Positions 1 through 11,907 of a stretch of DNA of 64,000 nucleotides are shown in pieces. Within the stretch, counting starts at the first letter, position 1, and every line of letters begins with the position of its first letter. This stretch comes from Rhinopithecus roxellana. Lineage: Eukaryota > Chordata > Mammalia > Primates > Cercopithecidae. The notes beneath the pieces are model-generated. The model had not been told where the DNA came from. It made no database searches and was given only the letters and a program-made list of their open reading frames with translations. The DNA is taken from assembly GCF_007565055.1 (NCBI RefSeq), contig NC_044562.1, forward strand, positions 51,160,250-51,224,249, in the 5' to 3' direction. Made by a program: the position numbers and the translations under genes.

Positions 1-84
1 ACTATGAGCCAATTAAACCTCTTTTCTTATAAATTACCCAGTCTTCGGTATTTGTTTATAGCAAAGCAAGAACAGACTAATACA
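1..84 (+). mobile_element. MaLR-type LTR, 3' end only
   Basis: Tail of a mammalian-apparent LTR retrotransposon LTR, cut by the window edge. It matches the last part of the copy at 11540-11907 (CAATTAAACCTCTTTTCTT and AACAGACTAATACA), ending in CA. Confidence 0.7.
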
Positions 85-283
85 ACCACCATGAGGCTAA
101 ATTCAATACATTTTCCATTCTAACCTTTTGTAACTTCTCAGCATGAGTTCTTGAACATTCTCTTTGAAGCCTTCAGTTTCTCTGACAATGTACTCTTGGG
201 TTCCTGCCTACCCCTCTAATCATATGACTGTGTCTTTTCTTGACTCATCCTCCTCTACCTAGCCACTAAAAATTTTTCTCATA

Positions 284-427
284 GCCAGGTGCAGTGACTC
301 ACACCTGTAATTCTAACACTTTGGGAGGCTAAGACAGGAAGATCACTTGAACCCAGCAGCTTGAGACCAGCCTGGGCAACATAGCAAGACCCTGTCTCTA
401 TAAAAATAGTAATAATAATAAAAAAAT
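284..427 (+). repeat. Alu left-monomer (FLAM-like)
   Basis: Single Alu monomer from GCCAGGTGCAGTGACTC to CCCTGTCTCTATAAAAA with an A-rich TAA tail; no right monomer. Confidence 0.8.
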
Positions 428-479
428 TGTCCCCCAAGGCTTTATCTTATGATCTGGTCTTGCCCTACACTCTTTCCTT

Positions 480-1590
480 ATACGTTGTCATCCATGCACA
501 TTGCCTATAATGTCTCTCAATTCATACCGCCAGCCCATATCATTCTGTGTGGTACAAATTTATGTACCCAATTACCTATTTGACATATCTATTTGGCTTG
601 GATATCTCAAAGGTACTTCAAAATCAAATTTAAAAAGCCAAACTCATGGTCTTTTGTGTAAAACTTGAATGTTTATCTCAGGGAATGGCACTACCACCAT
701 CAAGACCATGGATGGTCTTGAAAACCTCTTTCCGACACCAATCCAATGCCAAGTCCTGTGAATTCTACCTCCTAAATACCATTTTAATGCATCCAATTTT
801 TTTTTCAATTTTTACTGCTTTGGCAAAATCCCAGTTTCATCACTTGAGACCTGGACTCTAGTTTCCTTATTGAACTTGCTTTCCCTCCCTAATCCACTCT
901 CCATAGTGCAGTCAGACTGATCTTTTTAAAGTAATATTCTGCACAAGTTTCTCTCCTGCTTAAAACTTTTCCATTTTGCTGGGTGCAGTGAGTCATATCT
1001 CTAATCCTAATACTTTGGGAGGCTGAGATGGGATTGCTACAGGTAGTCCCAGCTGCTTGGATAGCTAAGGCAGGAGGATTGCTTGAGCCCGGGAAGTTGA
1101 GGCTGCAGTGAGCCCTGATCATGCCACTGCACTCCAGCCTGGGCGACAGAGTGAGATCTTATCTCATAACTTCTCAGTTTCTTTCACTGTTTAAAAGGCC
1201 AAAATCCTAGAGCTGCCTACAATCCCCTGCTTGATCTAGCCTAACAGTCCAGCCTCATCTGACACCACCTTATTTCTTCTGGTTCACTGCTTCAGCCATT
1301 CAGCCCTCTTTCCATCACTCCAATGTGTCATGCTCCTTCCCAACCCTGGGTCTTAACATATTCTCTTCTCTCAGTTCTGGAAGACCTGCAACAACCCACT
1401 CTCCCTCACTTAGTCAACTCCTATCTTTTATAACTGATGGTAAATGTTACTCAAAAGTCAGGAAAGCCTTCCTTCATAACTAGATGAAGTTACTGTTTGA
1501 GTTACATACTTCTGTACTTTAAAAAATAATCCATATCTCCCCTCCCAACTAGATTATAAGCTCCATGAAGTCAAGAAATTGGGTTTTTTT
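480..1590 (+). repeat. L2 relic (RT C-terminal part and 3' UTR)
   Basis: Decayed L2 sequence: the run around 570-660 parallels the L2 segment encoding the end of reverse transcriptase, and 1205-1590 has the pyrimidine-rich 3' UTR style ending in AGATTATAAGCTCCATGAAG. Interrupted by an Alu at 978-1167. Called by eye; boundaries are loose. Confidence 0.45.
978..1167 (+). repeat. AluJ-like, internally deleted
   Basis: Starts GCTGGGTGCAGTGAGTC, loses about 100 bases in the middle, and ends CACTCCAGCCTGGGCGACAG with little tail. Old, diverged copy. Confidence 0.8.
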
Positions 1591-3408
1591 CATTAAGCCT
1601 TTTAAAAACTTTAAAAATTTTTTGAGATATTTATAGATTCACCAGCAGTTGTAAAAACTAATGCAGAGAAATCTCATGTGCGCTTTACCCACTTTCTCCT
1701 AATGGACATCTTGCAAAACTAAAGTATAATGTCATAACCAGGATATTGAACAGTGATACATCAAGTTAAAGGACATTATTATTATCATGTGGCCCTTTTA
1801 TAACCCCGCCAACTTCCCTATCCTGCCACCATTTCCTTAATTCCTGACAATCACTATTCTGTTCTCCATTTCTATAATTTTGTCATGTTAAGAATGTTAC
1901 AGTAGTGGAAAATTACAGTATGTAACATTTTGAGTATTGACTTTTTTACTCAGCATAATTCTTTGTAGATTCATCCAGCTTGATGCACGTATCATTAGTT
2001 TGTTCCTCTTTATTACTGAGTGGTATTTCATGGCATGGATGCATCACACTTTAGACAGTCATTCACCCATTGAAGAACAACATCTGCGTTGTTTCCAGTT
2101 CTGCCTATAACAAATAAAGTGTCTATAAACATTCATGTAAAAGTTTTTGTATTAATATACATAGTCATTTCTCTGGGGAAAATGCCCAGATGTATAGTTG
2201 CTGGGTCACACAGTAGTTGTATATTTAGCTTTTTACAAAACTGCCAAAATCTTTTCCAGAGTAGCTGTACCATTTTACATTTTCACCAATAACATATAAA
2301 TGATTCTATTTCTCTATTTCCTTGCCAACATCTGGTGTGTCATTATCTCTTAGCCATTCTGGTGGGTATGTAGTGATATCTCATTGTGGTTTTAACTTGC
2401 ACTTCCCTGGTAGCTATGATGTTGAACATTTTATTATGTGCTTATTTGTCATCTGTATATCCTCTTCAGTAAAGTGTCTCTTGATACATTTTGTCCATTT
2501 CCTAATTGGGTTGATTTTTTTTCTGACTGTTGAACTTTGAGAAATGTTTAAATATATTCTAGATCCTAATTTTTTGTCAAATATATGGTTCGCAAATATA
2601 TTCTTCCATTTTTCATCTTCTTAACAAGGTCTTTCAAATAGCAAAGTTTTAATTTTGATGAGGTCCAATTTATAAATTTTTGCTTTTGTGGATCACAAGT
2701 TTGGTGTCAAGTCTAAGGACATTTTGACTAGCCCTGGAGCCCAATGATTTTCTTTGATTTTCTCCTAAAAGTTTTTTAGTTTTCCATTTAAGTCTATGCT
2801 CCATTTTTGAGTTAATTTTTGTTGAAGGTATGAGATTACATAGAATTTCTTTCTTTTCTTTTTTCTTTTTTTGCCTATGGAAATACAGATGTCCAATTGC
2901 TCCAGCATCATTTGTTAAAAAGACTATCTTTCCTTCGTTGAATTGCTTTTGCACCTTTGTCAAAGATCACTTGAGCATATTTATGTGGGTCTACTTCTGG
3001 ATTTTTTTGTTCTGTTCCATTGATCTAAGTGTCTATCTCTCTGCCAATACTACATAGTCTTGATTACTGTAGCTATATAACCAGTCTTGAAATCGGATTA
3101 CTTTATTCTTCTTTTTCAAAACTGTTGTAGCTATTTTTGTTTCTTGCCTTTCTGTATGCATTTTAGAATAATCTTGTCTATATCTTTAAAAAGTCTTGCT
3201 GATGTTTTCATAGGAATTTGATTAAACCTATGTATCAATTTGGGGTCAACTGATATCTTTACTATGCTTAATTTTTCAACACATTAACAATTTTCTACAT
3301 TTATTTAGATCTCTTTTTATTTCTTCATTAGCATGCTATAGCTTTTGGCATATAATTTCTGTACATGTTATATTAAATTTACACCTAAATATTTCTTCAC
3401 TTAAACAA

Positions 3409-3690
3409 TTTTTTTTGAGATGGAGTCTCACTCTGGCTGGAGTACAATGGCACAATCTTGGCTCACTGCAACCTCTGCTTCCCAGGTTCAAGCGATTCTC
3501 CTGCCTCAGCCATCCAAGTAGCTGGGATTACAGGCACCCACCACCATTCCTGGTTAATTTTTGTATTTTTAGTAGAAATGGGAGTTCACCATGTTGCCCA
3601 GGCTGGTCTCGAACTCCTGATCTCAGGTAATCTGCCTGCCTTGGCCTCCGAAAGTGCTAAGATTGCAGGCCTGAGCCACTGCGCTCAGCC
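3409..3690 (-). repeat. AluS-like
   Basis: Antisense Alu from the T-run to GCGCTCAGCC, with direct repeat TTCTTCACTT (3392-3401) recurring as CTCTTCACTT right after it. Confidence 0.9.
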
Positions 3691-4073
3691 TCTTCACTTT
3701 TTTTTTTTTTTTTTTTTGAGTGAATGTAAATCGTATTGTATTTCTAATCTTAGTGATCGTGTTTGTTGCTAGCATGTGGAAGTACAATTGCATTCAGTTT
3801 TTTTGTAAATTCTTTGGAATTTTTTATGTAAACAGCCACGCAGTCTGCAAAAGGAACTCTTTTATTTCTTCCTATCTGATCTTTTGCCTTTTATTTCCTG
3901 GTTTTGATTTATTACACTGGCTAGGAGTTGCAGCAATATGTTGAAGAAGAGCAGTTAGAACACACATCCTTGCTTTATTCCTGATCTTAGGAGAAATCAT
4001 TTAGTCTTTCACCACTAAATGTAATATTATCTATAAGGTTTATTTTATTTTATTTTTTATTTTTATTTGTTTA

Positions 4074-4361
4074 TTTTTTGAGACAGAGTCTTACTCTGTT
4101 GCCCATGCTGGAGTGCAGTGGCACAGTCTCGGCTCACTGCAACCTCCATTTCCTGGATTCAAGCGATTCTCCTGCCTCAGCCTCCCAAGTAGCTGGTGTT
4201 ACAGGCGCCCACCACCACGCCTGGCTAATTTTTTGTATTTTTAGTAGAGACGGGGTTTCACCATTGTTGGCCAGGCTGGTCTCAAACTCCTGACGTCGTG
4301 ATCCACCCGCCTTGGCCTCCCAAATTGCTGGGATTACAGGCGTGAGCCACCGTGCCCGGCT
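4074..4361 (-). repeat. AluS
   Basis: Full-length antisense Alu. The next Alu (4372-4659) follows head-to-tail after a short TATTTTATTTTA spacer. Confidence 0.92.
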
Positions 4362-4371
4362 ATTTTATTTT

Positions 4372-4659
4372 ATTTTTTGAGACAGAGTCCTGCTCTATTA
4401 CCCAGGTTGGTGTGCAGTGGTATGATCTTGGCTCACTGCAGCCTCCAACTTCGGGGTTCAAGAGATTCTCCTGCCTCAGCCTCCCAAGTAGCTGGGACTA
4501 CATGTGCATGCCACCTTGCCTGGCTAATTTTTGTATTTTTAGTAGAGACGTGGTTTCACCATTTTGGCCAGGCTAGTCTCAAACTCCTGACCTTAGGTGA
4601 TCCGCCTGTCTCTACCTCCCAAAGTGCTGGGATTACAGGCATGAGCCACCATCCCAGCT
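4372..4659 (-). repeat. AluS, tandem with the previous
   Basis: Second antisense Alu of a tandem pair, probably an insertion into the tail of its neighbour. Confidence 0.92.
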
Positions 4660-5502
4660 ATAGAGGTTTCTTGTAAATGCTCTTTATCAAGTTGAGATAG
4701 TTTCCTCTCTAATTTTTCTGAGAGTGATGAATTGGTGTTGAAGCTTGTCAAATGTTTTTCAGTATTAATTTACATGATTATGTGATTTTTCTTATTTTCC
4801 CTGTTAATATGATTGATTATACTGATTGATTTTCAATAGTTGAGACAACCTTGCATCTCTGACATAATCCACTTGGTCATGGTACATCATCCTTTTTACA
4901 AATAGCTGAGGATTTTTAAAAGCTGTCTCCTACAGGAAGGAAGAGCTGAATTCTTTTTTCTAATATTCTGTTAAGGACTTCTGCATCTATATTCAAGAGT
5001 GATATTGCCTGTATTCTTTCTTTGCCTGTTTTGGGTATCAGGCTAACTTCATAAAACAAAATGGAAATTGTTTCCTCCTCTTCTGTTTTCTGGAAGGGAT
5101 TGAGTAGATTTGGTGTTGTGCTAGGTTCTACACTATATATACATAACTGGTCACACTCTACTACTGTTATTTTAACTACTTCAAATAAAATATGGAAATT
5201 TTATGCCTCTTTATCCTTCCCCATTTGCAATATAATTGTTTTAGATATTTCCTCTACATACAGTTAAAAACACATCAGACTGTTATCATTATGGTTTAAA
5301 CCTCAAACTTAATGCAGTAACTCAAGATGACATGGAAAGCTTATTTTATTTAGTCATATTTTGTTTGCCAAGTTATTCTTGTTCCAAGATTTTTTTCCTT
5401 ATCATTTTGTCTCTGTTTAGAGAACTTCTTTTAAGCTATTATTTTAGAATAGGTGTGCCAGCCACAGCTTTTCTTCATTTTCCTTCATATAATAATGTCT
5501 TG

Positions 5503-5800
5503 GGGACAGGCACAGTAGCTCATAACTGTAATCCCACCACTTTGGGAGGCTGAGGTGGGCTGATCACTTGAGTCCAGGCGTTCGAGACTGGACTGGGTAA
5601 CATGGTGAAACCCTGTCTCAACAACAACAACAAAATACAAAAAATTAGCTGGATGTGGTGGCACATACCTGTTGTCCCAGATACTAGGAGGCTGAGGCAG
5701 GAGGATTGCTTGAACCTGGGAGGCAGAGGTTGCAGTGAACTGAGATCATGCCACTGCACTCCAGCCTGGGCAACAGAAATCCTAACCAAAAAAAGAAAAG
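5503..5800 (+). repeat. Alu (S/J)
   Basis: Sense Alu with an ACAACAACAACA middle A-region; flanked by AATGTCTTG at 5494-5502 and 5806-5814. Confidence 0.92.
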
Positions 5801-5953
5801 GCAAGAATGTCTTGATTGATTTCCCCTTAATTCCTAAAGAATATTTTGGCTGGTTGTAGGATAAACATTTGAAAAATATGATGCCACGTCCCTTTGGCCT
5901 CCATGTCTTCTGATGAGAAATCCACTGTCATTCAAATTGTTTTATACAGACAG

Positions 5954-6243
5954 GGACAGGCGCAGTGCTCATGCCTGTAATCCCAGCACTTTGGGAGGCT
6001 GAGGAGGGTGGATCACCTGAGGTCAGGAGTTCGAGACTAGCCTGGCCAACATTGTGAAACCCCGTCTCTACTGAAAATACAAAATTAGCTAGGCGTGATG
6101 ACACATGCCTGTAATCCCAGCTACTCAGGAGGCTGAGGCAGGGGAATCACTTGAACCCAGGAGGCAGAGGTTGCAGTGAGCTGAGATCACACCATTGCAC
6201 TCCAGCCTGGGCAACAAAAGCAAAACTCCATCTCAAAAAAATT
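5954..6243 (+). repeat. AluS
   Basis: Sense Alu flanked by TTGTTTTATACAGACAG (5937-5953) and its near copy at 6244-6260 (one mismatch). Confidence 0.93.
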
Positions 6244-6282
6244 TTGTTTTATATAGACAGAGAGATAGATAAGGTGTCATTT

Positions 6283-6284
<2 letters not shown>

Positions 6285-6325
<41 letters not shown>

Positions 6326-6605
6326 AGACGGAGTCTCGCTCTGCCGCCCAGGCTGGAGTGCAGTGGCCGGATCTCAGCTCACTGCAAGCTCCGCCTCCCG
6401 GGTTCACGCCATTCTCCTGCCTCAGCCTCCCAAGTAGCTGGGACTACAGGCGCCCGCCACGTCGCCCGGCTAGTTTTTTGTATTTTTAGTAGAGACGGGG
6501 TTTCACCATGTTAGCCAGGATGGTCTCGATCTCCTGACCTCGTGATCCGCCCGTCTCGGCCTCCCAAAGTGCTGGGATTACAGGCTTGAGCCACCGCGCC
6601 CGGCC
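6285..6605 (-). mobile_element. AluY, Old World monkey type
   Basis: Antisense young Alu with a 40-base T-run. It carries the cercopithecoid-type markers (GTGGCCGGATCTCAGCTCAC, CCCGGCTAGTTTTTTG, CAGGCTTGAGCC in this orientation). The 20-base target-site duplication GATAAGGTGTCATTTTCTTT is perfect (6268-6287 and 6606-6625), so the insertion is recent. Confidence 0.95.
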
Positions 6606-7210
6606 GATAAGGTGTCATTTTCTTTGCTCCCTTCATGAATTTTTCTTTGTCTTTCAGATGTGCGAGTGTCCTGATGTGCATTCGTTTTGGATGGGTGGTT
6701 ATCCAATTGGGGTCTGTTCTGCTTCTTTAATCTATCAATTTATTTCTCTGGCCAAATCTGTGGAGTTTTCAACCATTATTTCTTCAAGCACTTTTTCATC
6801 CCTGACCTTTCACCCTGCTTTCTAGGACTCCACTGACGGGAGTATTTAATCTTTAGTTACAGTCCTACAAGTCTCTAAGCCTCTGTTCATTTTCTCAGTC
6901 TACTTCACTCTGTTCAGGTTGGATTGTTTCTATTGTTCTATCTTCCAGTTCATTGGGACTTTTTTCTGTCACCTCCATTCTGCTGTTAAGTCCATCTTCG
7001 GAGATATTTATTTTGGTTACTTTATTTTTCAATTCTAAAATTTTCATTGGGTTTTTTCTTATATTTTCTATTTTTTTAATGAGGCTTTCCTTTTTTTATT
7101 TGTTTCACACATTCATAATTGCTCATTAAAACATTTTTGTAATGACTGCTTTAAAATCTTTGTCATATGCTTAATGGTAACTAAATATTATCATCAAAAT
7201 CATTAATTAG

Positions 7211-8206
7211 TTATTGATAACCTTCAGAACTGAATCTCAAAATGTTGCCCATTACATAGATTTTTCTTATCACAAACAACCATGCAAATTGTACCCTCTG
7301 CCTGCTAACATCACTGAAATATGCTGTAACCCTGTTCCTTATCAATGGCTTCTACTATCACCTGTACTTCTGGCTTAACTCCTAAACCTGTCTCTTATCC
7401 AACAGTTTCCCTATAGCTTCTATTTCTCCTATTTTTACATATAGTCTACAATTATATTGAACTGTTTCCAAAAAAATATGTACTTACAAACATGAAAACT
7501 CTTTTTAGGCCCAAGATGATGTGTTCTAGGTGTTTAACAGTATTTGTATATGCAATACTAAGCATCATTCAATGATATTTAAAAAACACAGTATTTATCA
7601 AGAGCATTTGTTAAGAACATTAGCTTCATACCTATGTTGTTTTACATTATATTAGCTTCTATAAATTAAAAGAGAAATAAAAACTCTAACACTAATACAA
7701 AGAAATGTTTATTTTTGTTTGGAATACCTGGATATTCATTAACTAATGCATTATGCAGTACAATTTAACATTGTATTATTTAAAATAAAGATAATCCAAG
7801 ACACTAGCTGAGGACTAGTACACCGTGGACTATATAGTCTGGGGAAGGACTCGTACACCCTGTGCTATGGACTAAGGGAGGATTAACATACCATGTGCTG
7901 AGAACACACATTTTAAAAGTGAGATTAAACTGAAGTTTCTAGAAAGTCTTTAATGACTAAAAGGTTTGTTCTGACCAATTCATCTGAAAAAGGAATAAAA
8001 TTACTATGGTAATTTACAGTTTTAAATGGCATATTTTCATGCCATCCAAATTTAGAGCCATTAATTAGGGTAGATGATATTAAGTCAACTGATAAGAAAA
8101 GATAACAACTTGACTCCTAATTTGCTCCAAGTTCCTCTCACCAAAGTTTTGCACCAAGTAGATCAATCATTAATTGGTCCAAGCTGAGAATAACCTCAGT
8201 GAGATC
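7211..8206. other. Intergenic, A/T-rich, no gene seen
   Basis: No exon, RNA gene or repeat family recognised. A short threefold imperfect repeat (GGACTAGTACACC, GGACTCGTACACC, GGATTAACATACC) occupies about 7806-7905. Confidence 0.6.
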
Positions 8207-8223
8207 AAGAGTCTGCAGTGTCA

Positions 8224-8526
8224 GCTGGGCGCAGCGGCTCACGCCTATAATCCCAGCACTTTGGGAGGCCGAGTTGGGTGGATCACCTGAGGTCAGGAGT
8301 TCAAGACCAGCCTGGCCAACATGGTGAAACCCCATCTCTACTAAATACACAAAAAATTACCTGGGTGTGGTGGCAGGTGCCTATAATCCCAATTACTTGG
8401 GAGGCTAAGACAGTAGAATCACTTGAACCTGGGAAGCAGAGGTTGCAGTGAACTGAGATCGCGTCATTGCACTCCAGCCTGGGTGATAAGAGTGAAACTC
8501 CATCTCAAAAAAAAGAAAAAAAAAAA
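8224..8526 (+). repeat. AluS
   Basis: Sense Alu; target-site duplication AAGAGTCTGCAGTGTCA at 8207-8223 and 8527-8543 with one mismatch. Confidence 0.93.
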
Positions 8527-8865
8527 AAGAGTCTGCAGTATCAAAGAGCCAAATACTTGTAGCATTGGGTCAGCTTGTGGTGGTGGACAAAGTATAGCCG
8601 TTCCTATTTGCTGAAAGAGAAAAGACCACAGAATTGAATACCAGTTATTTCTCATTTTCTTAACTCTACTGAAAAGGTAATTTATTTTTTTTAAGGAAAG
8701 CTTTTATGAATCCTTCATTTTTCTATATTTAATGAGACTTGTAGTATATATTATTACTTATTGAAAGAGAGTCTTTGTTATTATAAGAATATGGCTTATG
8801 TTGTGAGAAAATATCATTCCTGTGCTACCCATGAAATAGAAATCTACTTCAACTTTTAAAAAAAC

Positions 8866-9010
8866 TGAATGCCTACTATTAAGCCACATTATCTCATTTA
8901 ATCTTTAAAACTACTCTATGAAATATGTTAAAAAGTTAATTTGCCCAAGTAAGCAGTGAAGTCAAAATTTGAATTGACAATCTGACTTCAGACCTTAGAC
9001 CCTTATTTCA
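8866..9010 (-). repeat. MIR fragment
   Basis: TGCCTACTATTAAG, then CATTATCTCATTTAATC and TTTGCCCAAGTAAGCAGTGAAG match the reverse of the MIR core and 3' part. Confidence 0.55.
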
Positions 9011-9373
9011 GAAAATATTGAATTTCCTTTTATAAAAGCTGTATATAAACAAATCTCTTGTGGTGAGACATTAACTGCTTTGATTTACTCCTTACAGTCA
9101 TAAAGCTGCATTAGCAATAATTATAACTACAGTTGACCCTTGAACAACATGGGATTGAACTGTGTGGGTCCACTTACATGCAGATTTTCTTCCACTTCTG
9201 CCACCCTGAGGCAGCAAGTCAGCTCCTCTGCTCCCTCCTTCTCCTCAGCCTACTCTCCAGAAAGATGATGCGCAAGAAGACCTTTATGATGATCCACTTC
9301 CACTTAATTAATGGTAAGTATATTTTCTCTTCCTTATGATTTTCTTTATTTGTTTTTGTTTTGTTTTTGCATT

Positions 9374-9668
9374 TTTGTTTGTTTTGAGGCAGGGTCTCAC
9401 TCTGTCACCCAGGTTGGAGTACAGTGGCATGATCATAGCTCACTGTACCCTCAACTTTCTGGGCTATAGTGATCCTTCCACCTCATCCTCCCAAGTATCT
9501 GGAACCACAGGCATTTGCCACCATGCCTGGATAATTTTTTTTATTTTTAGTAGAGATGAGGCTTCACCATTTTGCCTAGGCTGGTCTCAAACTCCTGAGC
9601 TCAAGTGATCTTCCCACCTTAGGCTCCCAAACTGCTAGGATTACAGGCATGGGCCACCATGCCCAGCC
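9374..9668 (-). repeat. Alu (J/S), inside the DNA transposon
   Basis: Antisense Alu; target-site duplication TATGATTTTCTT at 9335-9346 and 9669-9680 proves insertion into the older transposon. Confidence 0.92.
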
Positions 9669-9759
9669 TATGATTTTCTTAATAACATTTTTTCTCTATC
9701 TTACTTTATTGTAAGAATATGGAATACACATAACATACAAAATATATGTGTTATTTTTG

Positions 9760-9880
9760 TGTGTACCTGGTGGTATATACCTATAGTCCCAGCTTCTTGG
9801 AAGGCTGAGACAGGAGGACTGCTTGAGCCCTGGAGTTTGAGTCTAGCCTGGGCAACATAGCAAGACCCCATGCCCTGGAA
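9760..9880 (+). repeat. Alu fragment
   Basis: Middle part of an Alu monomer (CTATAGTCCCAGCTTCTTGG to GCAACATAGCAAGACC), also inside the DNA transposon. Confidence 0.7.
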
Positions 9881-11539
9881 GAAAAAAGTTATTCATGGAT
9901 TTCCTACCGTGGAGGGAAGGGTTGGCTCCTGCAACACCCACCTTGTTCAAGGGACAACTCTATTATTAAGTAAATTCGCACATTTGATAGAAGAACTGAA
10001 TTGTGGAAAGAGGAGAATGAGACTTTAGAGAATGGAAGCAACTAAACAGACTTTCTATCCTACCAGAATGATATTCAAGTAGAATAATACTCAAGTGGAA
10101 AGAGCAAAGGCAAGTTGCATTATTGGTGTTCTTTACTTTTAACTTTGAAGTATTTATCACTGTGTAGATAACAAGCATCAACAAAATCAGATTTATATGC
10201 AGTATTCTTACATTAAACATCATTTGTATTGATAGTTAGATTCTCAACAAATATTTCTACAGTATTAATTGCTATAGCAAGATGGTGAAATAGAACTCTC
10301 CAGCAATCATCCCCGCTACAGAAACACCAAATTGAACAACTATCTACACAAGAAAGCACTTTATAAAAAACAAAAAACAGGTGTTCTATCAAAGTACCTA
10401 GTTTTAACATCATATCAGGGAAAGAGGCACTGGAAAGGATACGAAAGACTTCAATTGCGGATACCACTACTCCCCCATCCCTTGGCAGTGACTGTGTCAC
10501 CTCAAGAGAGAATCTGTGTGCTTGGGAAAGAGAGAGCACAATGACTGTGGAACTTTGCATTGGAACTCAGTGCTGCTCTGTTACAACAGAAAGCAACATA
10601 AGGCAGGATTCAGTTAGCGCCCACCAAGAGACACTTCCCATCTGGCTAGGGCTAGTCTAGCCAGACAGGAAGTGTCCGACCCAGTGGTCAGAATCTGAGT
10701 TTCAGCTAGCCCCACCACCATGGGCTAAAGTGCTATGGGGTCCTAAATAAACTTGAAAGACAGTCTAAGGCATAAGAACTATGATTCCAGGGCAAGTCCT
10801 GGTGCTGTGCTGGGCTTGCAGCCAGTAGACTTCGGGTGGTGCTACCTAGTGAGACACCAGCTGGGGCTGTCAAGAGAGTACTTGCATCACCCATCCTTTA
10901 ACCCTAAGCAGTGCAGATCATAGCTTCAAGAGATTCCTTCCTTCAGGACCTAGCTCCTAGACATTTCTAGATACACTCTGGGTCAGAAGGGAACCAATTT
11001 CCTTGAAAGGAAGAACCCAGTCCTGGAAGGATTTATCACCTGCTGACTAACAAGCCCTTGGGCCTTGAATAAACATCAGTGGTACCCAGCCAGTAATCAC
11101 CATGGGACTTGGGTGAAATCCAGGGCCATGCTGGCTTCAGGAATGACACAGCACATTCCCAGCTGTGGTGGCCATGGGGACAGACTCCTTCTGCTTAAGG
11201 AAAGAAGAGGAAAGCATAAAGGGGACTGTGTCTTGCAGGTTGGGTACCAGCATGGCCACAGTTGGGCAGAGTGCAAAGTGAACTCCTAAGGTTCCTGATT
11301 CCAGGCCTTGGCTCCTGGATAGCATTTCTGGGCCCACCCTGGGCCACAGGAGAGCACACTGCCCTAAAGGGAGAGACTCAGGCCTGGCAGCATTCACCAC
11401 AAGCTGGATGAAGAGCCCCTGCGCTTGGAGCGAACATTGGCAGTAGCCAGGTGGTACTCACTGTGGGCCTGGAGCAGTGGTGGCCATGAGGAGTGACTAC
11501 TTCTGCGTGAGCAAAGGAGAGGTAATAGTAGGAAGGTGA

Positions 11540-11907
11540 TGATATGGTTTGGCTTTGTGTCGCCACCCAAATCTCATCTTGAATTGTAATGCCATAATCC
11601 CCATGTGTCGCATGAAGGACCCAGTGGGAGGTAATTGAATCATAAGGGCAGTTTTCCCCCATACTGTTCTCATAATAGTGAGTGAGTTCTCATGAGATCT
11701 GATGGTTTTATAAGGGGCTTCCCCCTTCCCTTGGCATTCATTCACTTCTCTCCTACCGCCATGTGAAGAGGTGTTTTCCACCATGATTTTAAGTTTCCTG
11801 AGGCCTTGCCAGCCATGCAGAACTGTGAGTCAATTAAACCTCTTTTCTTTAAAAAATTACCCTGTCTTGGGCAGTTCTTTATGGCAGCATGAGAACAGAC
11901 TAATACA
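11540..11907 (+). mobile_element. MaLR solo LTR (THE1/MST type) inside the L1
   Basis: Complete LTR beginning TGATATGGTTTGGC and ending ACAGACTAATACA, with the typical blocks GGGAGGTAATTGAATCAT, CTCATGAGATCTGATGG and a polyadenylation-side ATTAAACCTCTTTTC. It interrupts the L1 5' UTR. The five-base flanks (GGTGA and GAAGA) no longer match well. Confidence 0.85.

Larger units (their letters stand above)
1600..7210 (-). repeat. Old L1 (L1M type), antisense, broken by Alus
   Basis: Reads as a minus-strand L1: 3'-end sequence near 1610-2560 (for example GTTGCTGGGTCACA and CCAACATCTGGTGTGTCATT), ORF2 reverse-transcriptase-side sequence through 2560-5500, and ORF1/5' style sequence at 6880-7150. 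No frame is intact. Alu copies sit at 3409, 4074, 4372, 5503, 5954 and 6285. Frames in this stretch are remnants, not genes. Confidence 0.65.
9131..9957. mobile_element. Pogo/Tigger-like nonautonomous DNA transposon with nested Alus
   Basis: Terminal inverted repeats CAGTTGACCCTTGAACAAC at the left and TTGTTCAAGGGACAAC at the right, with flanking TA as expected for a TA-targeting pogo-superfamily element (MER44/Tigger7-like by memory). Internal TATTTTCTCTTCCTTATGAT and TAATAACATTTTTTCTC are on either side of an Alu inserted at 9374-9668. No transposase frame. Confidence 0.7.
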
